Source: Methanohalophilus sp.
GTDB taxonomy: Archaea > Halobacteriota > Methanosarcinia > Methanosarcinales > Methanosarcinaceae
Length of the DNA stretch: 64,000 nucleotides
Direction: 5' to 3'
Assembly (NCBI RefSeq): GCF_030156785.1
Contig: NZ_JASGLW010000001.1
Location: 186,001-250,000, forward strand
Shown: in pieces, positions 43,155 through 52,452 of the stretch
Position numbering within the stretch: the first letter of the stretch is position 1
Layout of the letters: the number at the start of each line of letters is the position of its first letter
The notes under the pieces: model-generated
Databases searched by the model: none
What the model saw: the letters and a program-made list of their open reading frames with translations, nothing else
What the model was told of the DNA's origin: nothing
Made by a program: the position numbers and the translations under genes

Positions 43155-43811
43155 ATGAGACTTGATTCCTATTTGGTAGAGACTGGTATTTTCAGTTCAC
43201 GCGGAAGGGCCAAGAAGGCCATTTACAACGGTGAAGTCAAAGTTGATGGTGTAGTTGTCACCAAAACCTCAAAGGATGTTTCTACCATTAATTCCATAGA
43301 AGTAACCGAAGGGCTGGACAAGCCAGAAGGTTATTTCAAATTGCAGAGTATCCAGAAAAAAACGGGAATTCTCGAGGCAGGAGATCGGGCCCTTGATCTT
43401 GGTTCAAGTGCCGGTGGTTTTATCATGTACGCTTCCGGAATCGTGGGACACATTAAAGGTGTTGAGTTCAGCAAACATTTCCGCTCTGAGCTGGGCAAAC
43501 TTGCGTATGAGAACGAAAACGTGGATATAATTTTTGGTGATGTTTTTTCCATTCCCCTTGAGGAGCTTTCTGAAACTCCTGTAGATGTTATCCTCTCGGA
43601 TATGACATTGGAACCAGCTGATTCCCTTAAAGCCCTTGAACGTGTACTTCCGCTACTGAAGGAAGGGGGAAAACTGCTTCAGGTTCTGAAGATAGATAAG
43701 GCAAGATCATACAAGGGTTGGCTCAAAAAAATGGAAGCAATGGGATTGTCCATAGTTGATGTAATTGAACCAAAGAAGCGAGAGATTTACATTTTTGCAA
43801 GAAAAGAATAA
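43155..43811 (+). CDS. TlyA-like S4-domain SAM-dependent methyltransferase
   Basis: A 218-residue protein. Residues 1-60 form an S4 RNA-binding domain (MRLDSYLVETGIFSSRGRAK; NGEVKVDGVVV). The rest is an FtsJ/TlyA-type Rossmann methyltransferase with SAM motif I in ALDLGSSAGGFIMYA and SDMTLEPAD further on. TlyA proteins methylate the ribose of rRNA or act as hemolysin-like proteins; an rRNA 2'-O-methyltransferase role is most likely. It is slightly shorter than bacterial TlyA. It is a monocistronic gene with an AT-rich upstream region. Confidence 0.85.
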   Translation: MRLDSYLVETGIFSSRGRAKKAIYNGEVKVDGVVVTKTSKDVSTINSIEVTEGLDKPEGYFKLQSIQKKTGILEAGDRALDLGSSAGGFIMYASGIVGHIKGVEFSKHFRSELGKLAYENENVDIIFGDVFSIPLEELSETPVDVILSDMTLEPADSLKALERVLPLLKEGGKLLQVLKIDKARSYKGWLKKMEAMGLSIVDVIEPKKREIYIFARKE

Positions 43812-44048
43812 TTGTGATATAATCCGTGATTTTTTCGGATATATGGTAATGGAAGACCAGACATGTGGGGGTCTGCACGGCCAATGTATGGATAAACAGT
43901 TCCGCCTGATGTCTTTTAGGTCATATTTTAAATGTAAAAGGTAGGATATATCTATAAAAATAGAAATACCAAATAGAGTCAAAATACCTAATTAGACTCA
44001 TAAACTTAGCTTTGAAAGCAAGTGATACATGCTAAAGAGGTGTGAAAA

Positions 44049-44474
44049 ATGAATAAATTGATAATTGATTTCTTGTATCTTGATCTGTCTTGTTGTGAGA
44101 GATGTCAGGCAACAGATGAGACATTAGATGAAGTTTTGATGGAATTAAAGCCTCAACTTAAAGTGATTGACCACCTTTGCATAAACAAGATACGTGTTGC
44201 AAGCAAGGAAGAACAACAAAAATATGATCTTAAAAGATCGCCAACGGTTAGAATTAATGGAAAGGACTTAGAAGAAATTGTATTTGATAAATTAAGCATT
44301 AGAGACAATTATTGCGGATCTTGTTCTGATATTTGTGGAGAAGATACAAATTGTCGGATATTTGAATACAAAGGAGAAACCAGTGAGGATATCCCTAAAG
44401 AAATGTTAAGGGAAGGATTATTGAAAGTATTGAGCGAGTATGATAATTCTTTCAGTAAGAAATGTAGCTGTTGA
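44049..44474 (+). CDS. DUF2703 Cys-rich protein
   Basis: A 141-residue protein of the DUF2703 family with a thioredoxin-like start (LYLDLSCCERCQATDETL) and a later C-x2-C-x3-C cluster (YCGSCSDICGEDTNC), ending KKCSC. Family members are often beside arsenic or mercury genes, or sulfur-handling genes. It might bind a soft metal or reduce disulfides. AAGAGGTGTGAAAA precedes the ATG. No arsenic genes are present nearby, so the role is open. Confidence 0.78.
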   Translation: MNKLIIDFLYLDLSCCERCQATDETLDEVLMELKPQLKVIDHLCINKIRVASKEEQQKYDLKRSPTVRINGKDLEEIVFDKLSIRDNYCGSCSDICGEDTNCRIFEYKGETSEDIPKEMLREGLLKVLSEYDNSFSKKCSC

Positions 44475-44863
44475 AGGAGATTTTGGAACATCTTAGAGTA
44501 GTTTTTTGATAGGACTATAATGTCCACCGCATTTCTGGTTTCATTCTTGACCAGGATTATGTATGCGGTTTCGATAATTTCCTTTAACCCTTTTCCACTG
44601 GTTTTAAAAGTGGTCTTTGTAGAAATCTTCAAAGCGGAATATTTTGGCATTAAATCTCTGATTTAATGGGAGTTCCAGATTTTGAATTTGAAACAAGACA
44701 CAATAATTCTCCTTGTGTTTTTGGTACAAACAGGGAATTATTCTTATAAAAAATATAATGGCTTAGTAGGATTTAAAATAGTTTTTCTGCAGGGTCTAAA
44801 AAATACAAAAAGAGTTTGGATTTCGGACACTATATATGTTCCTCAGAAATAATCTCCCTAAAT
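44475..44863. other. Intergenic region between convergent genes
   Basis: About 390 bases between DUF2703 (plus) and the ferritin-like gene (minus). A minus-strand open frame covers part of it and runs into DUF2703, but it has no ribosome site and was judged a shadow. No repeat or RNA was recognised. Confidence 0.4.
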
Positions 44864-45346
44864 TCACATCACTCTTCTAAATCCGCCTATCTTCTCGTCG
44901 CATATCCTTTTGTGTCGTTCCTCTTCTGCAACAAGGTGCTCCATATCCTGTATGAATTCTTTCCTATTCTCTTCATCAGGAAATGTTTCTTCCAGTACAC
45001 TTGGCTCTGTTGAGGCTATGTTGTGGTAGGTATCCCTTGCAAGGATCTCGTATTTTCTAATTTCAGTAAAAATTTCAAATATGTTTGTCATGTTAAAATC
45101 AAATACTTTGAGTGGGATTCCTCTGGGTGCTCTTTTAGGAAGCTCAATGTTTGCGATATTGAGCCACTTCTCGAGAATCAGAGCATGTTTATCAGAATCA
45201 TTTGAAAGGATCTCCAGTGCTTCTTTATGTTCTTCTTCGAGCTCAATTTTTGCTTCCCATGTTGCGAGCTGTTCCATTTCCGTTTCAATCCAGTACATTC
45301 TCTGAAGGTTCAGGGCTAGTATCTCTTTTTGATTAATCTTTTGCAA
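44864..45346 (-). CDS. Ferritin-like (rubrerythrin-superfamily) protein
   Basis: A 160-residue all-helical protein. Potential diiron ligands are seen as MYWIETEMEQLATWE, DKHALILEKWL, YEILARDTYHNI and EEERHKRICDEK. It most resembles rubrerythrin-domain proteins of unclear activity. The start is TTG preceded by GGAGAG eight bases upstream. An 8-bp inverted repeat lies 127 bases upstream (45473-45492). The C-terminal GGFRRVM is basic. Peroxide or oxygen defence is a reasonable guess. Confidence 0.7.
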   Translation of the reverse strand: MQKINQKEILALNLQRMYWIETEMEQLATWEAKIELEEEHKEALEILSNDSDKHALILEKWLNIANIELPKRAPRGIPLKVFDFNMTNIFEIFTEIRKYEILARDTYHNIASTEPSVLEETFPDEENRKEFIQDMEHLVAEEERHKRICDEKIGGFRRVM

Positions 45347-45472
45347 TGGGATCTCTCCAGAATAATTCTTCTACGAATATCTTGCTTCATCTTATATAAA
45401 ATTCTAAGCAGAACATAAATCAAATACGGTAAATGATTATAACATTAATTAATCAACATTACTTAATAATAT

Positions 45473-45492
45473 TTTTCTACGTTTGTAGAAAA
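45473..45492 (-). promoter_or_regulatory. Inverted repeat upstream of the ferritin-like gene
   Basis: TTTTCTAC (45473-45480) and GTAGAAAA (45485-45492) form a dyad with a GTTT spacer, embedded in AT-rich DNA. It may be an operator or the foot of an RNA hairpin. No recognised regulator site matches it. Confidence 0.35.
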
Positions 45493-45664
45493 TCTCAACC
45501 ACACAAAAGATACAATTTTCTCAGAGGATTGCGATTAACTGCTGATTTTTAAAAAAGCAAATAGTGTAAACTATTCACCTGAAACTCAATTAGCAGAAGT
45601 ACTAAGCAGCATTGAAAAATAGCAAAATTTGGAAAAATCACTATCATAAATGATAATGGTTAGG

Positions 45665-45739
45665 TGCTCCGGCCGGGATTCGAACCCGAGTCTTCGGCTC
45701 GAAAGGCCGGAATGATTGGCCGGACTACACTACCGGAGC
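45665..45739 (-). tRNA. tRNA-Glu (anticodon TTC)
   Basis: A 75-base cloverleaf on the minus strand: acceptor GCTCCGG with CCGGAGC, the T arm TCGGG-TTCGAAT-CCCGG, and the anticodon loop CTTTCGA with TTC. The anticodon stem is CCGGC/GCCGA, giving a C-A mismatch at the outermost pair (27-43) where most relatives, as I recall, have U-A. The discriminator is A; CCA is not encoded. Confidence 0.95.
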
Positions 45740-45787
45740 ATCTAGCTTTGTTATGTAAAAGCGACCCTACTAAGGCATACTTACATA

Positions 45788-46141
45788 TTAAGTTTTCGCC
45801 TCTTGGCCATCCTTTTCTTCATCAAGATGGAGTATCCATTCGGTCAATGCTTCACAGCTTTCTGGCTGACATGCAAGACGGCATCCGGTACACGGGGAAA
45901 ACATATTGCCTGCCAACAAAAGCTTGAAATTTTTCTTTTCAGGAGATGTAGCTCTAATCAAATACGTGTTCGAGCCGTTAACAGTTGCTTTTTCTCTGGT
46001 TATTTTCCCTTCTTTGAGCAGCTTTGCAACAATCCGGGAACACTTACGGCTATCAATATCAAGCTCTTTCCAGAGAGCATTCTGGTAAATACCATCCTTA
46101 TTCTTCTTGATAAGGTCCAGAGTATCTTCTTCTATTCCCAT
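45788..46141 (-). CDS. HTH regulator with a C-terminal cysteine cluster
   Basis: A 117-residue protein. Residues 5-60 are a winged helix-turn-helix resembling the Lrp/MarR type (YQNALWKELDIDSRKCSRIV, LLKEGKITREK). The C-terminal half has FSPCTGCRLACQPESC, four or five cysteines that may bind zinc or an iron-sulfur cluster. This kind of regulator is common in methanogens; its target is unknown. It starts five bases after the Sm-like gene on the same strand. Confidence 0.78.
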   Translation of the reverse strand: MGIEEDTLDLIKKNKDGIYQNALWKELDIDSRKCSRIVAKLLKEGKITREKATVNGSNTYLIRATSPEKKNFKLLLAGNMFSPCTGCRLACQPESCEALTEWILHLDEEKDGQEAKT

Positions 46142-46146
46142 GGTAC

Positions 46147-46380
46147 TCAGACACTTTGTTCGTCAACTGGGATTATCAATATTATATTATTTCCACGTAA
46201 TACCACAGATCCAAGAGAACGTTTGCGCTCTCCGTCTACTATCTCTACAGATTCATCAAGGTGAAGGTTCATATAGTCGTCAGAACTTTTCAGAACTCCT
46301 TCAAGTATAGCCTGATCGCCCTTCATCTCGACCAGAACCCTTGACCCTATTAACTTTTGGACTTTCTTATTTGGAAACAA
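46147..46380 (-). CDS. Sm-like (LSm/SmAP) RNA-binding protein
   Basis: A 77-residue Sm fold. Sm1 spans GSRVLVEMKGDQAILEGVLK and the following SSDDYMNLHLDESVE, where Asp and Asn of the RNA pocket are present. Sm2 is SVVLRGNNIILIIP, with the RG-N hallmark. It should form a ring that binds U-rich RNA. The start is TTG with GAGG eight bases upstream. Translation is probably coupled with the HTH gene. Confidence 0.9.
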   Translation of the reverse strand: MFPNKKVQKLIGSRVLVEMKGDQAILEGVLKSSDDYMNLHLDESVEIVDGERKRSLGSVVLRGNNIILIIPVDEQSV

Positions 46381-46495
46381 GTTTCAATCCTCTCATGATT
46401 GATTTTTGAGCAGAATGTGCATCACTAGACTGTAATATCCATTATTTATGCCTATCGATTATTATGGTTTGCAGAGCTATATAGTTTATTATTTT

Positions 46496-46864
46496 TCAAA
46501 TATAACCCTGTAAGTGTGCACTGTCATCCTTCGCAGGCTTCTCATCTTTTGGCATAGGTTTTCCTTTAATGGGACCAAACACTGCTATATACTCATTCAG
46601 GTGTTGGTTAAGCCATTTTGAAAGCTCCATTGCAGCAAGCGGGGACAAGATTATTTCAGTTTCCAGTGTTCTCTCAATTACCTGCTCATTGTTCTCGGAA
46701 ACACCTTTTGGAGTATCGTTATAAAAACAAATCCTGAAATCATATGGGCTATGGCCACCCATTGCACCAATTGCATAGCATTGCTTAAAAGAATCAGGGC
46801 GGTTTAACTTAATCTTCACTTTTCTTTTTGGCTGCTCTGCATTTTCTGGTACTTTTTCAGTCAT
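46496..46864 (-). CDS. DUF3467-like small protein
   Basis: A 122-residue protein with a charged start (PENAEQPKRKVKIKLNRPD), a central sheet (GGHSPYDFRICFYNDTPKG; LETEIILSPLAAMELSKWLN) and a flexible charged end (PMPKDEKPAKDDSAHL). The central pattern matches DUF3467, a family without known function. It is separated by 115 bases from the Sm-like gene downstream and by 66 from the helicase gene upstream of it in transcription. AGAAGGGGGATATAT serves as the ribosome site. Confidence 0.65.
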   Translation of the reverse strand: MTEKVPENAEQPKRKVKIKLNRPDSFKQCYAIGAMGGHSPYDFRICFYNDTPKGVSENNEQVIERTLETEIILSPLAAMELSKWLNQHLNEYIAVFGPIKGKPMPKDEKPAKDDSAHLQGYI

Positions 46865-46930
46865 ATATATCCCCCTTCTCTTTTCAGGATGATTAAATGT
46901 CAGTCATACTTCTAATACCTTTTGAGATAA

Positions 46931-49408
46931 TTAACCCTCAATACGTTTTTTAAGTTGTTTAGCCAGATATGCTATTTTAGCTTTTGAAAATGCTCTTGCC
47001 ATCATTTCAATAGCATCAAGACATCTAATTACATCATCAAGGTATCCGTAAACATCGCCTGCATATGTGCTAATCCCGTACATCGCATCAAGTCTTTGAA
47101 CAATATCCTCCGGCTCAAGTCCTTCAACCCTCCATTTAATGATTCTTTCCCCAAATTTCTTCTCAGCACACCCGCAAAAGGGGTTTTCTTTGCAGTTGCA
47201 TGTAAGGAAATCTGAAGCAAAAGCATACAACTGATCCTGTATTGTATCGTTAAGAGCAGAAAGGTTCTCTGCTTCAAAAACAATATCAATTGCAGCTCCC
47301 TGAAAAACTCTTGAAGGCATGTTAATCTTTAGTGCCGATGAAATCTGTGGAGCAAATTTAAAATAAGCTGCATCAAAAAACACAAGGTTAGAAACAATGT
47401 TAAGGGGTTCTTTTTCTCCAAGGACTGCGTCTTTTATCAAAAATGCCCTTGCCGGAGAGAGGAAATGCCTTGCAGCGATTGAACCTAGGCGTGTTAATGC
47501 TATATCTTTTCCTTTTTTCACAATAAACTTGTACTTTTGCAGCTTTTGAACGGTCGTATTGAAGTCAATATCCGCAACCATTTTTCTTGCCATGTATTTC
47601 AAGTCTTCCATGTTTGACGTAACAGCTGCACATGCAAGCATCTCCTCGGTTTGCTCTTCTTCTCCATATGCAACATGCATTTCTTCCATCTGGCCTTTGA
47701 GGAGTTTCACTGCCACTTCATCCTCGGTCATAGCCTGCTCAGATGAATAATTTTTCTCGGGGCTGGCGAGCAGGATTACAACTCCTCTATCATGGAAATC
47801 AGGTCTACCTGCTCTTCCAAGCATCTGAAGAAACTCCTTCTGTGTAATCCAGTTAATCCCCATAGCAAGGGATTCAAAAATTACCTGTGATGCGGGAAAA
47901 TCAACTCCGGCTGCAAGAGCTGCTGTAGTAACAACCACTGGCAATTTTCCGGATGCAAATTGTTTTTCTATTATGCGCCGCTTTTCAAGCGAAAGACCAG
48001 CATGATAAGCTCCTGCCTGCATCGATAGCCCTTGTGCAATTCGATGGCAATTGCGGCGTGAGTTTGTGAAAACAATAGTCTGGCCGCGATGATTCTTTGA
48101 TGATGTTTTTGCATACTCTTCCCTGATCAGACGTTCCATTATTTTCAGCTTCTTTTCTTGTGAACTGAAAATCAGATGACGCTCAATTGGAACCGGTCTG
48201 TGTTCATATTCTACCAGAGTAGCATCAAGCTTTCGTGCAAGTTCTGCAGGATTTCCCACAGTCGCCGAAAGATAGATAAATTGTGCCATCGGAGCTACAT
48301 ATTTGAGACGGGAAATAACCCCATCAAGCCGGTGACCTCTGTCAGCATCCTCTAACATATGGACTTCGTCAACAACAATAGTTCCGATCTGACCAAGTAA
48401 ATCCGCCTCACCAACACGCAGCAGATAATCAATTCCTTCATAAGTTGCAACAATTATTTCCGAATCAAGGCTTTTGCGCATTGATTGTGTTTTTCGTGTT
48501 CTGATTTTTGTGCTTCCTATTCGGATTGAAGTACGGAGTCCGATTTGACCGTAGCGCTTTCCAAACTGATCATATTTCTGGTTTGCAAGAGCAACAAGAG
48601 GTACAAGATATAACATCTTTCCCTTCTTTTTAAGGCAGTTTTCCACACCTGCCATTTCACCTATGAGTGTTTTGCCGGTAGCTGTAGCCGATGTAACAAG
48701 CAGGTTTTTACCGAAAAAAAGTCCGCTTTCCACAGCAAGACTCTGCACTGGAAGAAGAGTTTTGGATTTTTTGAGGAGCAGTCCCTTGAGTTTCTTTGAT
48801 ATTTTAAGTGTACTGGTCTGTACAAGTTTTTCTTCGGTTTTAGCCTGAATTACATCATATTTTGTAATATCTGATTCCAGCTCTTCAGGATCCAGCATTC
48901 CAAGGGTTCTATCCAGATCTTTAGTCTTTGACAGTATGTCCAGCATCCTCTGGATAGCATCTTCTGAATAATGGCAATGGGTATTTCTGAGTGCTCGCAA
49001 TAGTTCTTCTTCCGCACATTCCTTACAAATCCTTTCACTGTGATATAAAATTGATTTTGGGTTTACAAAATTGAATTGTTTTTTCATCAGACAAAACCGA
49101 CATACATTTACGAGTTCAGCTTCAAGATGAAAACCTGAAAGCATTTCCACAAGGCGAATCTGGCTTTTTTGATTCCCGCCTTTTGAAATAAGTATCCTTT
49201 CAGAACGCCTGCAGAGTTCAATCACTTCTTCGGGACGCCGGAGCTCTTCCTTACCGTCTCGAATAACCCTGAATCTTAGAGGGCGTGGTCCGGTAGGTGT
49301 ATCACTTAATGATACTTCTCCTAAAATAACAGGATTTTTTCTTTTATCCTTGATTAACATCAGGATCAATTTGTTTTTTTCAGGTCGAAAGAAGGACCAA
49401 AGAACCAT
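46931..49408 (-). CDS. SKI2-like DEAD/DEAH-box helicase with Cys-rich segments (DUF5814-type)
   Basis: An 825-residue superfamily 2 helicase. An N-terminal domain of about 200 residues has a zinc-like cluster (CRFCLMKK and ICKECAEEE). Then follow Walker A VTSATATGKTLIGE, Walker B VVDEVHMLEDAD, motif III YLSATVGNP, and motif VI QMLGRAGRPDF. A second Cys group FLTCNCKENPFCGC is near the C-terminus. It resembles Hel308/Ski2 enzymes that unwind DNA or RNA; archaeal members with this N-terminal domain are not well characterised. ATG 49408 is used; a TATA-like TTTTATAATC about 25 bases upstream suggests a leaderless transcript. Confidence 0.87.
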   Translation of the reverse strand: MVLWSFFRPEKNKLILMLIKDKRKNPVILGEVSLSDTPTGPRPLRFRVIRDGKEELRRPEEVIELCRRSERILISKGGNQKSQIRLVEMLSGFHLEAELVNVCRFCLMKKQFNFVNPKSILYHSERICKECAEEELLRALRNTHCHYSEDAIQRMLDILSKTKDLDRTLGMLDPEELESDITKYDVIQAKTEEKLVQTSTLKISKKLKGLLLKKSKTLLPVQSLAVESGLFFGKNLLVTSATATGKTLIGEMAGVENCLKKKGKMLYLVPLVALANQKYDQFGKRYGQIGLRTSIRIGSTKIRTRKTQSMRKSLDSEIIVATYEGIDYLLRVGEADLLGQIGTIVVDEVHMLEDADRGHRLDGVISRLKYVAPMAQFIYLSATVGNPAELARKLDATLVEYEHRPVPIERHLIFSSQEKKLKIMERLIREEYAKTSSKNHRGQTIVFTNSRRNCHRIAQGLSMQAGAYHAGLSLEKRRIIEKQFASGKLPVVVTTAALAAGVDFPASQVIFESLAMGINWITQKEFLQMLGRAGRPDFHDRGVVILLASPEKNYSSEQAMTEDEVAVKLLKGQMEEMHVAYGEEEQTEEMLACAAVTSNMEDLKYMARKMVADIDFNTTVQKLQKYKFIVKKGKDIALTRLGSIAARHFLSPARAFLIKDAVLGEKEPLNIVSNLVFFDAAYFKFAPQISSALKINMPSRVFQGAAIDIVFEAENLSALNDTIQDQLYAFASDFLTCNCKENPFCGCAEKKFGERIIKWRVEGLEPEDIVQRLDAMYGISTYAGDVYGYLDDVIRCLDAIEMMARAFSKAKIAYLAKQLKKRIEG

Positions 49409-49663
49409 ATGCACGCAAATGGGGTTATCGATTATAAAAGAAATGGTGCATTAAAGCTAAAATGGAAAAGGAGATTTAATTAGGTTGCTTTAGTTTTCAA
49501 TATAAGTTTTGTACAACATTATTGCTTCTCAAAATATAGTTTCACAGATATTTTTATATTAGGTGCAACATAGTTTAGTAAAATTTATTAGTAATAGAGA
49601 TGCCCAATATTATATATACAAATTGTATAATATCTTGTATTATTATGTTGGAGATATTTATCG

Positions 49664-50497
49664 ATGATGCCGTATGAAGAGAGTAGTAAATTTCAATATC
49701 AAGCGGCAAGGCCTGCATATATGAAGCAGGAACCAAAGTCTTCATATCAGCACATAATGAGTGATGCTGAGCAATCTTCAACTATGCCGGAATCTTATAT
49801 CATACCAACCGGTATCTCTCTTCTAGATGACAGTCTGGGCGGAGGTCTGCCTTCCAGCTCACTTGTTTATTTCTCGGCTAACCCACGATCTATGTCTGAA
49901 GTATTCCTTTACCAGTTTTCTCAATCAAGAAAGACTTACTACTTTGCAACAAGCCGAAGACCCAGCTATATCCAGAAAGATATTTTAAATCTGGGCTTTG
50001 ATCCTTCTAACATCCTATTTGTGGATGTCTACAGTGAATATTATTTCACAGCTACAGGTGATATGGTGGATAATGTCGGGAATGAATTTGCCGATTCCAA
50101 AATTATAGAATTTACGGAATACAATCTGCATAACATCCTTCTTGATTTGGAAAATGAAGAAGCGAACATAATTTTTGATACATTTTCATTCTTCACCAAC
50201 CTGAATGTGAATTTTGGTTTAATAAAAAAGCTCATTAATGTTTTGTACGAAACGACTAAGGAAATTTCCGGAATTACGTATCTTTATGGGCTAAAGGGCA
50301 GCATACGCGAGCGGGTTGAAAATGAGATTTTCAATGTTTCAGATGTTATTTTTGACGTGACTATGGATTGCACATCCGATAAAATAATAAACAAACTGTC
50401 TATTCCAAAAATAAGGGGTATGGTCCCCTCTACGGACGTCATCAAGTTCAATGTTGCACGTGGTGTTAGCATTGATACTTCAAAAGATATTGTCTGA
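49664..50497 (+). CDS. RAD55/KaiC-like protein with a degenerate P-loop
   Basis: A 277-residue RecA-superfamily protein. After a disordered start of about 45 residues comes TGISLLDDSLGGGLPSSS, the usual entrance of the KaiC/RAD55 fold. The Walker A site that should follow reads VYFSANPRSMSEVF and lacks the Gly-Lys-Thr, so ATP binding is doubtful. Walker B-like EANIIFDTFSFF is kept. Related archaeal proteins occur beside signalling proteins. GGAG about 11 bases upstream of two adjacent ATGs gives the start. It converges with the phosphorylase gene, one base apart. Confidence 0.72.
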   Translation: MMPYEESSKFQYQAARPAYMKQEPKSSYQHIMSDAEQSSTMPESYIIPTGISLLDDSLGGGLPSSSLVYFSANPRSMSEVFLYQFSQSRKTYYFATSRRPSYIQKDILNLGFDPSNILFVDVYSEYYFTATGDMVDNVGNEFADSKIIEFTEYNLHNILLDLENEEANIIFDTFSFFTNLNVNFGLIKKLINVLYETTKEISGITYLYGLKGSIRERVENEIFNVSDVIFDVTMDCTSDKIINKLSIPKIRGMVPSTDVIKFNVARGVSIDTSKDIV

Positions 50498-50498
50498 T

Positions 50499-51281
50499 TC
50501 AAATTATGGCGTTTTCTTTTGAATTTTTACAGTTGCAGTTCCTCTGGGGATCAAGTATTCCAATTGAATCAAGGATGACTCTGAAGAGTTTTTCTTTTGT
50601 GGATTCCACTATTTCAACAACTTCGTCACTTGTGAGTTTTCCACAATTTAAGCCACATGCAGGATTTGTAATTGTGCAGATTGAAGCATAACATAGTTGT
50701 AATTCTTTTGCCAGTACAACTTCAGGGAACCCAGTCATACCGACTACATCTCCGAATTGGCTTAGCATTTTTACTTCAGACTTAGTTTCAAATCGTGGAC
50801 CTTCGGTACAAATATAAGTCCCCTGACTAAAAGGCAATGTGTTTTTTGAGAGGGAATGAAGGAGTGCTGCCCTTAGTTGGGGGCAATATGGTTCACTCAT
50901 ATCGATATGTACCGTTTCATTATCAAAAAAAGTTGATGGTCTCATTTTAGTGAAATCAATAAAATCGTTTGGGACGAAAAAACTTCCCAAAGGATGATTT
51001 TTCATACTGCCTACGGAATTTGTTGCAATAATGCGTTTTACTCCAATTTTCTCTACAGCTTTTATGTTTGCACGATAATTAATCCTGTGAGGTGGAATAT
51101 GTTTACCATTAACAAGATGTCTCGGGATTATTGCCAACTTAATTCCTTTTTCTTCAACAAAAAAAGCTTCCACTTCTCCAAAAGGCGTTGATATCATTTG
51201 GAGTGCGTCCTTTTCTGGCTTGAATACGCCAACACCTCCGATAATCGCACACTCTGCTTGAGGCAGGTTGTCACTATTCAT
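50499..51281 (-). CDS. Purine/methylthio-nucleoside phosphorylase (MTAP/MTIP family)
   Basis: A 260-residue nucleoside phosphorylase. The phosphate-binding IPRHLVNGKHIPPHRINYRA has the family H-x-P-P-H-x-I-N-Y-R pattern. Also present are ATNSVGSMKNHPLGSFFVP, GTYICTEGPRFETKSE and VGMTGFPEVVLAKEL, with the last region favouring 6-oxopurines. It probably splits methylthioinosine, as in methanogens that deaminate methylthioadenosine first, or other 6-oxopurine nucleosides. The tail (RNCNCKNSKENAII) is short and lacks domains. Confidence 0.88.
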   Translation of the reverse strand: MNSDNLPQAECAIIGGVGVFKPEKDALQMISTPFGEVEAFFVEEKGIKLAIIPRHLVNGKHIPPHRINYRANIKAVEKIGVKRIIATNSVGSMKNHPLGSFFVPNDFIDFTKMRPSTFFDNETVHIDMSEPYCPQLRAALLHSLSKNTLPFSQGTYICTEGPRFETKSEVKMLSQFGDVVGMTGFPEVVLAKELQLCYASICTITNPACGLNCGKLTSDEVVEIVESTKEKLFRVILDSIGILDPQRNCNCKNSKENAII

Positions 51282-51302
51282 AATAAATCACATTCAGGAT
51301 AC

Positions 51303-52391
51303 TCAGTTTTTTTCTTTGGAGTCGGTTGTTGCAAAACGAATTCCTGTAAGTCCCAGTATGATTGCACCGACAATAGAATATACAAAATACTGAAATGTAA
51401 CTTCAATTGCATTTGATGAAACTGCACTGATAGCAAGGATGTATTCGCTGGCCCCCCATAGCAAAAGACCAATGGAAAGTGTAAAAATAGAGGGTGACAG
51501 CATTCTTTTGTTAAACCGATTTTCTATTTTCAGATCAATTATTTTTCCGGCATTTGCAAAGATTACAGATGTCACATACCACCAGACAGTTACATTAACA
51601 AAAACAGTCATCAAGGTGACAAATCCATAATACCAGCTTCCTCCGGTTGTATAGTAACCCCATAATTCTACGGCGCCTCTTATGGTTGCAATAATTGCAA
51701 TAAGTCCTGCTGTCAGATACGTTATAAATGTCATCTGGCCAGCATAAAAAGACTGCTTTGCTTTTTCCTTTATTATGGTAAATGTTTCATCGAGATTCAG
51801 GCCCCTGTAGAGCATGTATAAACCAATTGCAGCTGATATTCCTATGATTGCTCCTGCAGGATACTGGATCAGAAGGAAAAATGCGTAAATAATCGCAGCA
51901 AGTCCAATTGGAATGAAGAATGTGTGTGAGATTTTAGGATCCCTAAATGCATGTTTGAGGATGTAGTAAGTACTCTCAAGATTTGCACTCTGCTTTACCA
52001 CAATTCTTTTTACTGAATCAATTTTTATTCGGGATTGTACAATTGGAACGAGAGTCTCGTCTTCTGCTCCATCGGACACAAAAATTGCACTTTTTACATT
52101 CATTTCCTGAAGCACATCTTCTATTTGTTGTGCTATTTTCTGATCGGAAAGTATGCCGACGTTGCGGTCACCTGCGAAAGAGACAATTTCGGCATCAATA
52201 CCTCTTTCTCTCAATTCATCAAGGACTTTTACGCCTCCAAAAATAGTATTTACGTCGGAGTCCTCCGGATCAACAGAAGCAAGCTTAACAGCAGCATTTA
52301 TGTTATTTTCACGACCTATTAGAGGCGTCTGAATTCCGGCTTTATCTCCCAGGTCATTGTCCCTATCAATACAGATCACAAGAGTTTGCAT
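51303..52391 (-). CDS. DUF373 family membrane protein
   Basis: A 362-residue archaeal protein. The soluble N-terminal half (about 150 residues) starts with LVICIDRDNDLGDKAGIQTP, the DUF373 signature, and includes AEIVSFAGDRNVGILSDQKI and FVSDGAEDETLVPIVQSR. The C-terminal half has about six helices. The N-terminal part has a TOPRIM-like acidic look, but no function is established. It is 21 bases upstream of the phosphorylase gene on the same strand and probably cotranscribed. Confidence 0.88.
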   Translation of the reverse strand: MQTLVICIDRDNDLGDKAGIQTPLIGRENNINAAVKLASVDPEDSDVNTIFGGVKVLDELRERGIDAEIVSFAGDRNVGILSDQKIAQQIEDVLQEMNVKSAIFVSDGAEDETLVPIVQSRIKIDSVKRIVVKQSANLESTYYILKHAFRDPKISHTFFIPIGLAAIIYAFFLLIQYPAGAIIGISAAIGLYMLYRGLNLDETFTIIKEKAKQSFYAGQMTFITYLTAGLIAIIATIRGAVELWGYYTTGGSWYYGFVTLMTVFVNVTVWWYVTSVIFANAGKIIDLKIENRFNKRMLSPSIFTLSIGLLLWGASEYILAISAVSSNAIEVTFQYFVYSIVGAIILGLTGIRFATTDSKEKN

Positions 52392-52452
52392 TTGTCTCTA
52401 TATCTTGTTAATGCCGAAAATATAAATATGTTCTGTCAAAATTTTAAAAGTT

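Noticed and set aside
44309-44650. Minus-strand 113-codon ORF
   Set aside because: It overlaps the DUF2703 coding region and no family or ribosome site was seen.
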